This document shows, piece by piece, positions 6,823 through 13,189 of a DNA stretch of 14,683 bases (the first letter of the stretch is position 1; each line of letters begins with the position of its first letter). Source of the stretch: an uncultured Bacteroidota bacterium (GTDB lineage Bacteria; Bacteroidota; Bacteroidia; NS11-12g; UBA955); the NCBI GenBank assembly GCA_903879775.1, contig CAIRMY010000100.1, positions 1 to 14,683 on the forward strand, in the 5' to 3' direction. The notes beneath the pieces are model-generated. The model ran no database searches. It was not told where the DNA came from and worked only from the letters and a program-made list of their open reading frames with translations. Position numbers and translations under genes: made by a program.

Positions 6823-8688
6823 ATGGCAAATTACAAAACCCCTGGTGTGTATGTAGAAGAGATTTCTACTTTACCACCTTCCGTAGGTCAAGTTCCAACA
6901 GCAGTTCCTGCATTTGTTGGTTACACGGCCAAAGCAATCAAGGGCGGTGCTAGCGTAAAAAACAACGCAGTACACGTTTCATCTATGTTAGACTACGTTG
7001 AAAATTTCGGCGGAGGCTACGTTCCTAAAGAAATTAGTGTTGAACTAGATTCTTCTTTACAAGTTACAGCAGTAAATGCAGACAAATCGTTTTTCCTTTA
7101 TGATTCTGTACGTTTATTTTTCGCAAATGGCGGAGGTGAATGTTACATCGTTTCAGTAGGATCTTATTCAGACGACATTGATTTTGAAGCGCTTGAAAAT
7201 GGTTTAAACGCTTGCAGAAGAGAAAACCAACCAACAATTTTGGTTTGTCCTGATGCAGTTTTATTGCCAAAATCTGACCAGTGCTACAGCCTTCAACAAG
7301 CAATGTTGATGCAGTGCGCAGAAATGCAAGACAGAGTTGCTGTTTTAGACGTTTATGAAGGATATTTACACAGAAGCGACAAAGATGTTGTTTTGAACTT
7401 CAGAAATGGAGTTGGTGTAAACAACATGAAATATGGTGCTGCATACTACCCTTGGGTATTCAATGCATTGCCTCACAAATATGAGCATGAAAGCCTTAAA
7501 GTAAAAGTAGGTGAAGAAGACAAAACTTTAGAAGAAATTTGTTCTCACCCACTTTCATTGAAAAACTTGAATATGTCAGTTAAAGATTTAGCGAACATCA
7601 AAGGGTTTTCAAATAAAGATTACAAAACGGGTTTAACTAACCTATTAGACAACATTAGTGGTGATGCAGCAGACATCAACGGAGCAGCAGGTTATGTAGC
7701 TTCATCAATGAAAGAAATTTATGATTTTGCTATCGGAAACTTTAATAGTGCTCCTGTTGCAAATGAAATGAGTGTTAAAGTTAACGCTAGCTCAAAATTC
7801 TCTGCATTGTTGAAAAACTTCGCTTCTGCAGATGCTGCAATTGGTTCTGGTGCTTTCAATGCAAGTAATTTCGCTACTCTAGACTTAGGTGAGCCAATTG
7901 CGAATGCTTCAATTGCCAACCAAGAAAATGCTGAAACTAAAAATAAACTTAGCAAAGATGCTATGTACAAATTTGGTGTTGACATGAGCAATATCCTTTC
8001 TAGTATTGTTGAAGATGCTGAATCAATTAAAGACAATTTAGCTAAAATTGCATTTGACAATAATCCATTATTGCAAAACATTGTAAACGAAACTTTGAAA
8101 GAACTTGCGAAAGTTCCAGCTTCAGGTGCAGTTTCAGGTGTTTATGCAATGGTTGATAACCAAAGAGGTGTTTGGAAAGCTCCAGCAAACGTAAGTTTAG
8201 CTTCAGTTTCTAGACCAGTTGTTAAAATTGATGACGCTCAACAAGAAGACTTAAACGTTGATGTAATTAGCGGTAAGAGTGTAAATGCAATTAGAAGTTT
8301 CACTGGTAAAGGTACATTGGTTTGGGGTGCTCGCACATTGGCTGGTAACGATAACGAGTGGCGCTATGTTTCTGTTCGTCGTTTCTTCAATATGGTTGAG
8401 GAAAGTGTACGTAACGCAACAGGATGGGCTGTATTCGAACCAAACGACGCATCTACTTGGATTCGTGTTAAAGCAATGATCGAAAACTATTTGAACAATC
8501 TTTGGAAAGCAGGCGCTATGGCTGGTGCTTCTGGAGATCAAGCATATTTCGTGAACGTTGGCTTAGGCACTACTATGTCGCAAGTTGATATTTTGGAAGG
8601 TAGAATGAACATTGAAATTGGTATGGCTGTAGTAAGACCTGCTGAATTCATCGTTTTGAAATTCTCTCACAAATTACAAGAATCATAA
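6823..8688 (+). CDS. Contractile sheath protein, Afp2/Pvc2-like
   Basis: A 621-residue phage-tail-sheath family protein. The N-terminus has the typical KTPGVYVEEI...PSV..VPTAVPAFVGYT pattern (5-35). The C-terminal core carries SGAVSGVYAMVDNQRGVWKA (434-452), VNAIRSF.GKG.LVWGARTL (487-506), WRYVSVRR (513-520) and the terminal PAEFIVLKFSHKL region (606-618). Between about 240 and 430 there is a largely helical, Ala/Asn-rich insert not shared with minimal sheaths. Sheath subunits form a helical sleeve around the tube and drive it through a target envelope by contraction. Only one sheath gene is visible, whereas Afp and PVC have three paralogues. The gene has its own 42-base leader and is followed by the tube gene after 48 bases. 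Confidence 0.97.
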   Translation: MANYKTPGVYVEEISTLPPSVGQVPTAVPAFVGYTAKAIKGGASVKNNAVHVSSMLDYVENFGGGYVPKEISVELDSSLQVTAVNADKSFFLYDSVRLFFANGGGECYIVSVGSYSDDIDFEALENGLNACRRENQPTILVCPDAVLLPKSDQCYSLQQAMLMQCAEMQDRVAVLDVYEGYLHRSDKDVVLNFRNGVGVNNMKYGAAYYPWVFNALPHKYEHESLKVKVGEEDKTLEEICSHPLSLKNLNMSVKDLANIKGFSNKDYKTGLTNLLDNISGDAADINGAAGYVASSMKEIYDFAIGNFNSAPVANEMSVKVNASSKFSALLKNFASADAAIGSGAFNASNFATLDLGEPIANASIANQENAETKNKLSKDAMYKFGVDMSNILSSIVEDAESIKDNLAKIAFDNNPLLQNIVNETLKELAKVPASGAVSGVYAMVDNQRGVWKAPANVSLASVSRPVVKIDDAQQEDLNVDVISGKSVNAIRSFTGKGTLVWGARTLAGNDNEWRYVSVRRFFNMVEESVRNATGWAVFEPNDASTWIRVKAMIENYLNNLWKAGAMAGASGDQAYFVNVGLGTTMSQVDILEGRMNIEIGMAVVRPAEFIVLKFSHKLQES

Positions 8689-8736
8689 GTTTAATTAATC
8701 ATTTGTCTAACTAAAAAAAAATAAACATAAAAATAT

Positions 8737-9168
8737 ATGGCTAATCCAGATTATCCGCTACCAAGGTTTCACTTTAGAGTGACTTTCGATAGTACAGTTA
8801 TCAATTGCAATGAAGTAACAGGTTTAAACACAACCTTAGATGTAATTGAATATAGAGATGGTGCAAGTGTTGAATTTAGCACACAAAAAATGTCAGGTTT
8901 GCGCAAGTTCGGTGATATTGTAGTTAAAAAAGGTGTATTCCAAGACCACCAAGAATATTGGGATTGGTACAACGCAGTTCAAATGAACGATCCAGTTCGT
9001 AAGACTGTTACAATTGAACTTTTAGATGAGCAACATGCTGCAATTATGACATGGGTGTTGAAAAATGCTTGGCCTTCAAAAGTTGAAAACCCAGATTTGA
9101 AATCTGACGCAAGTGAAGTTGCTGTTGAAACAATTACGATTGTTCACGAGGGACTTTCTCTAGCTTAA
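8737..9168 (+). CDS. Inner tube protein, Afp1/Pvc1-like (T4 gp19/Hcp fold)
   Basis: A 143-residue tail-tube protein. The opening PLPRFHFRVTFDS strand, the EVTGLNTTLDVIEYRDG segment (about 37-53), the LRKFGDIVVKKGVF strand pair and the AWPSKVENPDLK motif followed by a TITIVHEGL end are classic for the gp19/Hcp-like tube family. Subunits stack as hexameric rings into the rigid tube inside the sheath. It follows the sheath gene after a 48-base, A-rich leader containing a run of nine A's, a favourable context for strong initiation in Bacteroidota, which do not rely on Shine-Dalgarno pairing. It is taken as the main tube protein because it is the first and shorter of the two tube paralogues here. 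Confidence 0.96.
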   Translation: MANPDYPLPRFHFRVTFDSTVINCNEVTGLNTTLDVIEYRDGASVEFSTQKMSGLRKFGDIVVKKGVFQDHQEYWDWYNAVQMNDPVRKTVTIELLDEQHAAIMTWVLKNAWPSKVENPDLKSDASEVAVETITIVHEGLSLA

Positions 9169-9201
9169 GATTGATCATGATGCCTAATTTGAATTGATCA
9201 G

Positions 9202-9690
9202 ATGTTTTTTTCTACGGATGACCAACCATTAGCGGGCTATCATTTTAGAGTGGACTTTATTTTCCCCCTTCCAAATCGTACCATTGAAACTAAATTTCAA
9301 GAAATCTCTGGTATCGAAAGGACTATCGTTATGGAAACAGATAGTTTGGGGGACAATAAAGTCCCTTTTTTTGCTCCAGTTTCAACCGACTATGGAACCC
9401 TTACATTAAAACGTGGTATGCTCACGGGTTCTTATTTAATTGACTGGATGAATTTGAGTATTGTTACACAACGCCGAATTCCAATTCCAGTGGTTGTAAG
9501 TGCTTTAGATCACAAACACATGCCTTTATATTGTTGGTTATTCAACAATGCTTATCCTGTAAAATGGACTACTGGGGGATTTAACGCTCAAACTTCAGGT
9601 ATTCTCACCGAAGAAGTACAATTGAAATATTCATCTTACATTCAAATTAGAGTTCAAGGTGGACTTTTAGATGCATTGTTACCCTTCTAA
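9202..9690 (+). CDS. Second tube-like protein, Afp5/Pvc5-like, probable tube initiator
   Basis: A 162-residue paralogue of the tube protein. It keeps the pattern AGYHFRVDF at the start, QEISGIERTI (about 33-42), YGTLTLKRGMLTG (about 64-76) and the NNAYPVKW motif near 115, and ends in a beta strand SSYIQIRVQGGLLD. It is longer in the loops than the 143 aa tube protein. In Afp/PVC-type particles the tube-like proteins encoded after the main tube gene form the first ring or rings between spike and tube, so a tube-initiator role is likely. It follows the main tube gene after 33 bases and precedes the small DUF5908 gene, the same order as afp5-afp6. Confidence 0.92.
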   Translation: MFFSTDDQPLAGYHFRVDFIFPLPNRTIETKFQEISGIERTIVMETDSLGDNKVPFFAPVSTDYGTLTLKRGMLTGSYLIDWMNLSIVTQRRIPIPVVVSALDHKHMPLYCWLFNNAYPVKWTTGGFNAQTSGILTEEVQLKYSSYIQIRVQGGLLDALLPF

Positions 9691-9706
9691 ATGATATTGA
9701 TTAACC

Positions 9707-9895
9707 ATGACTGAAATTAAAAAACTCATTATTCGTGGTTCTATTGAGCCTTCTGACGATAAAACAAAATCAGATAAAAATGGCCAATTTGACACCGAGG
9801 ATATTGATTCAATTTTAGAAGAATTTAAATTAACCTTAATGGAAGAATTGGATAAAAAAATTCAAAATGCCATTAAAAAAACAAATAAACGTTAA
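9707..9895 (+). CDS. Small DUF5908 protein, Afp6/Pvc6-like
   Basis: A 62-residue highly charged protein. It starts with the TEIKKLIIRGSIE strand typical of DUF5908, has an acidic linker (about 16-34) and ends in an amphipathic Lys/Glu-rich helix with IEEL/KKIQNAIKK-type spacing. Members of this short family sit between the second tube gene and the LysM gene in eCIS loci, as here; their molecular role is not established. Spacing is 16 bases from the upstream gene and 2 bases to the next. Recognition rests on the N-terminal motif plus position. Confidence 0.82.
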   Translation: MTEIKKLIIRGSIEPSDDKTKSDKNGQFDTEDIDSILEEFKLTLMEELDKKIQNAIKKTNKR

Positions 9896-9897
9896 TT

Positions 9898-10647
9898 ATG
9901 CCAACTGGTTTACTGACATCTTTCAATAAATTTCAAATACAAGCATTCAAAGACGTAAGCTGTACGCAATCTGTTTTTCCTAAAATTAAACCAATGTTAG
10001 CGTTTAATTTTAGTAAATTGATGTACAAATTTCCTTTCAATCCGAGTACTCTGAAAGTTAAAACTGCCCACACGTTTAATTTAACTCAACCTACCGGTTT
10101 TACGGGTATCAATCCGAAGTTTGTAAATATAAAACCCAAATTACTCTATGTAGAATTAGTGATTGATCCAGCGGCTGAACCAGTTTATATGTTTTCTTTA
10201 TCTGCGGGTTTACCAGCGGCTGAAACCTTACTCTCTCTAAGTGAGAGAATTGAAATATTTGAAGATATTGTAGGTTACGAATCTTCAACTCATAGACCTC
10301 ATTATCTATTAATTGAATGGGGCGACAGTCTTAATATGAAAGCAACTGTTAAAGAATACCAAATTATTTATGGTAGATTTAACGACAAAGGTGAACCAAC
10401 TAGAGCTACAATTCAAACACAATTTTTAGAAGTTATTTCTGCAAAAGCAATGCTTGCCGAACAAAGTAGACAATCGCCAGATGTGTCTCACCAAATTGAA
10501 ATAAAAGAAGGCGACACCATTATGAGCCTTTGTGAAGAAATTTATGGTGATTCTAAATATTATATTGAAGTTGCACGAATTAATGGACTTAAATCAATTC
10601 GAAATCTGAAATTAGGTTCACTTTTATATTTCCCACCTTTAAAATAA
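9898..10647 (+). CDS. LysM-containing baseplate/tube-initiator protein, Afp7/Pvc7-like
   Basis: A 249-residue protein. The N-terminal two thirds form a beta-rich domain with the FKFPFNPSTLKVK-like segment (here YKFPFNPSTLKV, 43-54), a LYVELVID strand (83-90) and a WGDSLNMKATVKEYQI region (141-156), characteristic of the Afp7 family. The C-terminal part (199-247) is a LysM-like domain with EGDTIMSLCEEIYGD, an IARIN-like VARINGL and a LGSLLYFPP end. In related particles this protein sits at the junction between spike hub and tube, comparable with T4 gp53/gp54. It lies 2 bases after the DUF5908 gene and 6 bases before the spike gene. In this setting the LysM domain is a structural contact module and not evidence for cell-wall degradation. 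Confidence 0.93.
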   Translation: MPTGLLTSFNKFQIQAFKDVSCTQSVFPKIKPMLAFNFSKLMYKFPFNPSTLKVKTAHTFNLTQPTGFTGINPKFVNIKPKLLYVELVIDPAAEPVYMFSLSAGLPAAETLLSLSERIEIFEDIVGYESSTHRPHYLLIEWGDSLNMKATVKEYQIIYGRFNDKGEPTRATIQTQFLEVISAKAMLAEQSRQSPDVSHQIEIKEGDTIMSLCEEIYGDSKYYIEVARINGLKSIRNLKLGSLLYFPPLK

Positions 10648-10653
10648 CATAAA

Positions 10654-12417
10654 ATGTCCCTTTTTGGTAATGATAATGAAACTGTAACTATAGAATTTAC
10701 AGTTAATGGTGCTGCATCTAAATTGTCGCCGCATGTTTATGATATTCAAGTAGAAAAGTCTATCAATAAAATCTGCAGAGCTTCAATTAGAATTCTTGAT
10801 GGTGATGTTGCTTTACAAAAGTTCGATCTCTTTGAAAGCAATACTGTCAATATTGGCGATCCAATTGTCATTAAAATTGGTGGAACGCCAACATCTGTTT
10901 CAGCAGTTTTCACAGGTATAGTTACCGGTATTGCTACTGAAATTAGCTTGAATAAAAGTTTTATCATCATCCATTGTGCCGATAAAGCCATTGGAATGAC
11001 AAAAGGTAGAAATACGCAAATATTCCTAAAGAAAAAAGATGATGCCATTATGAAAGCACTTATCGGGAATTATTCAGGTGTTACCGCAACTACCGATTCT
11101 TGTACCATTGAGCATGAAAAACTAGTTCAATATGGAGTCTGTGATTGGGACTTTCTGCTTATGAGAGCCCAAGCAAATGGATTTCTAGTTGCAAATTTCG
11201 ACAATAAAGTCATTGCTAAAAAACCAGTGCTCTCATCTAGCGCCTCATTTACTTATTCTTATGGAAGTGATATTCTCGCCTTTGAAAGTCATGCAACTGG
11301 CGAACCTGCTATTAAAAGCATGTCGGTTCAACATTGGGATTACGACACTGGCAAGGTGAAAATAGGCGCAAGCGACACAACTGATGTTCCACCGTTGCCA
11401 ACAATCACAACCGCCACCAAAATAAAAGATATGGCTGCACCTAAAGAGGCAGTTGGCGTATATACCGCTGGAATTCACAAAGCGGATTCTTTAAAGGGCA
11501 TTGTAAATGGAAAAATAGTTCGTTCATTATTGGCAAGTTATACTGGTTTTGTAACCGTTTTAGGTGAAGCAGATGTTGAATTAGGCGATATTGTTGAAAT
11601 TAAAGGAATGGGTAAAATGAGTGGTAAGTTTTACTGCTCAGGTATTCAACATAGTTTTTCAGATGGTATGTTCACCACCACAATGAACTTTGGAATTAAT
11701 GAAAAATCTATTTGGGAACAACTCCATTCAGTGAACAATGAAACATTGGGTGGTAGCAATAGTCCAGTTACTGGTTTACACCTTGGAAAAGTAACTAAAC
11801 TCGATGGAGATCCTAATTCACAACTCAGGATTCAAATTCTATTGCCCAACTTTGGAACAGATGCACTTGTTTGGGCACGACTTACTTTCCCCGATGCTGG
11901 AAAAGGCAGAGGTATTTTCTTTGTGCCTGAGAAAGATGATGAAGTTGTGGTTTCTTTTTTAGACGGAGACCCCTCTCAACCTGTAATTTTAGGGACATTA
12001 TATAACAAAACCAATACACCGCCCGAAGCTTGGAAAGCTGAAAATAACATGAGAAAAATTGTTTCTAAAAACAAAGTTTCGATTGAATTTGATGACGAAA
12101 AAAAGAATTTAACTTTAAAAACTCCAGGTGGAAATTCAATTTTAATGGACGATGCAAAAGGCATCACCATTAAAGATAAAAATGGCAACAGCATTGAATT
12201 GGGTACTGCCGGCATTACCATTAAAAGTGCAAAAGATGCCACTGTTAAAGCAACTAAGAATTTGACGCTTCAGGCCGACGCTGGCCCTGTTAAAATTGCG
12301 GGTCTTCAAATAACTGCTGAAGCCAAAACAACCCTAAAACTTGCTGGAAAAGCAACAGCTGAAATTTCTGCAGCGGGTATTTTGACCGTGAAGGGTGCAC
12401 TCGTTAAAATTAATTAA
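10654..12417 (+). CDS. VgrG-like spike/hub protein, Afp8/Pvc8-like
   Basis: A 587-residue spike protein. Residues about 1-350 correspond to the gp27-like hub (HVYDIQVEKSINKICRASI; WDFLLMRAQANGFLV at 165-179). Residues about 373-452 are the gp5-like OB fold (GLHLGKVTKLDGDPN..LRIQILLP; VWARLTFPDAGKGRGIFFVPE; DDEVVVSFLDGDPSQPVILG). Residues about 465-587 form the trimeric beta-helix needle, with alternating hydrophobic strands of the type GITIKDKNGNSIELG and GITIKSAKDATVKATKNLTL. It ends with the needle and no extra C-terminal domain, so this VgrG carries no fused effector. The trimer forms the central spike under the tube and is tipped by the PAAR protein encoded next. Confidence 0.97.
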   Translation: MSLFGNDNETVTIEFTVNGAASKLSPHVYDIQVEKSINKICRASIRILDGDVALQKFDLFESNTVNIGDPIVIKIGGTPTSVSAVFTGIVTGIATEISLNKSFIIIHCADKAIGMTKGRNTQIFLKKKDDAIMKALIGNYSGVTATTDSCTIEHEKLVQYGVCDWDFLLMRAQANGFLVANFDNKVIAKKPVLSSSASFTYSYGSDILAFESHATGEPAIKSMSVQHWDYDTGKVKIGASDTTDVPPLPTITTATKIKDMAAPKEAVGVYTAGIHKADSLKGIVNGKIVRSLLASYTGFVTVLGEADVELGDIVEIKGMGKMSGKFYCSGIQHSFSDGMFTTTMNFGINEKSIWEQLHSVNNETLGGSNSPVTGLHLGKVTKLDGDPNSQLRIQILLPNFGTDALVWARLTFPDAGKGRGIFFVPEKDDEVVVSFLDGDPSQPVILGTLYNKTNTPPEAWKAENNMRKIVSKNKVSIEFDDEKKNLTLKTPGGNSILMDDAKGITIKDKNGNSIELGTAGITIKSAKDATVKATKNLTLQADAGPVKIAGLQITAEAKTTLKLAGKATAEISAAGILTVKGALVKIN

Positions 12418-12472
12418 TTCTTTCTCTAAAAGTAATTGTGCGTTTTTCCGACTTAAACATTATTTTCGCATT

Positions 12473-12775
12473 ATGCCTCCTGCTGCTAGAGTAACCGATT
12501 TACATATTTGTCCGATGCAAACGATGGTTGGCCCAGTGCCAGTTCCTCATGTTGGTGGTCCAATCATTGGACCAGGTGCTAGCACTGTTTTAATTGGCGG
12601 ATTGCCTGCCGCCCTGATGGGTGATAATTGCGTTTGTGTTGGCCCACCTGATAAAATAATGAAAGGCTCAGCCACTGTATTAATCAAAGGAAAACCTGCA
12701 GCTCGAATGGGCGATACGTGCCAACATGGCGGTACCGTTATGAGTTTATGTCCAACAGTTTTAATAGGCGGATGA
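12473..12775 (+). CDS. PAAR spike-tip protein, Afp10/Pvc10-like
   Basis: A 100-residue PAAR-repeat protein. It starts MPPAARVTDLHICPM and contains PHVGGPIIGPG (25-35), PAALMGDNC (45-53), a second KPAARMGDTCQHGG unit (74-87) and the terminal CPTVLIGG. His11, His26, Cys83 and His85 are placed as expected for the metal site that sharpens the tip. The frame is open further upstream to an ATG at 12395, but that start lies inside the VgrG gene and adds 26 residues unlike PAAR, so the ATG at 12473 is chosen. No effector domain is fused. The stop overlaps the start of the gp25-like gene by 4 bases (ATGA). The 55-base gap from VgrG is the largest in the plus-strand operon. Confidence 0.94.
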   Translation: MPPAARVTDLHICPMQTMVGPVPVPHVGGPIIGPGASTVLIGGLPAALMGDNCVCVGPPDKIMKGSATVLIKGKPAARMGDTCQHGGTVMSLCPTVLIGG

Positions 12776-13188
12776 GTTCTTCAAAAAATAAAGATGAATT
12801 TTTAGGTATTGGCATTAAATTTCCTTTTCGAATTAATGCATCAACTGGCAAAACTGCATTAATTGATGGTGCAAATCTTATCGAACAAAATATCCATTTA
12901 CTCCTTTCAACCCGCCCCGGTGAAAGAATTTACCATCGAAATTTTGGAATTGATTTAACCCCATTGCTGTTTGAAATACCAAATCAAGCTACATTAAAAA
13001 CAATTGAAGAAAATATCATCAGTGGTTTAACACAGTTTCAACCAATGATTGTAACTGAATCTGTCGATTTTGATATCATTCCCGAAGAAGGTATGATCAA
13101 AATACATATTCACTTCATGATTCGCTCCACCAATTCTCGTGGAAACTATGTTTATCCTTTCTATTTAAAAGAAGCTAATCAATATTAA
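12772..13188 (+). CDS. gp25-like baseplate wedge protein, Afp9/Pvc9-like
   Basis: A 138-residue protein of the gp25/TssE-like lysozyme-fold-related family. Signature segments are GIGIKFPFRIN (about 12-22), LIEQNIHLLLSTRPGERIYHR (about 37-57, containing the conserved TRPGER turn), NFGIDLTPLLFEIP (58-71) and the late strand GMIKIHIHFMIRSTNSRGNYVYPF. It is a core baseplate wedge that anchors the first sheath ring. The start at 12772 overlaps the PAAR stop and fits the family's usual N-terminus. An ATG 54 bases further upstream lies inside the PAAR gene and gives an unrelated extension. The gene is followed by the TTG-started baseplate gene after 1 base. Confidence 0.94.
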   Translation: MSSSKNKDEFLGIGIKFPFRINASTGKTALIDGANLIEQNIHLLLSTRPGERIYHRNFGIDLTPLLFEIPNQATLKTIEENIISGLTQFQPMIVTESVDFDIIPEEGMIKIHIHFMIRSTNSRGNYVYPFYLKEANQY

Positions 13189-13189
13189 T

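Noticed and set aside
7719..8081. Minus-strand open frame opposite the sheath gene
   Set aside because: It is antisense to well-supported sheath coding sequence and encodes no recognisable protein; the other antisense frames in tube, VgrG and the giant gene were dropped for the same reason.
9898..10647. LysM domain as sign of a cell-wall hydrolase
   Set aside because: The rest of the protein matches the Afp7-type baseplate protein and no catalytic domain is present.
12395..12472. Upstream in-frame ATG extending the PAAR gene by 26 residues
   Set aside because: It lies within the end of VgrG and the added residues do not resemble the PAAR N-terminus, while MPPAARVTD at 12473 does.
12718..12771. 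Upstream in-frame ATG extending the gp25-like gene by 18 residues
   Set aside because: The extension lies fully inside the PAAR coding sequence; the ATGA overlap at 12772 gives the usual family start.
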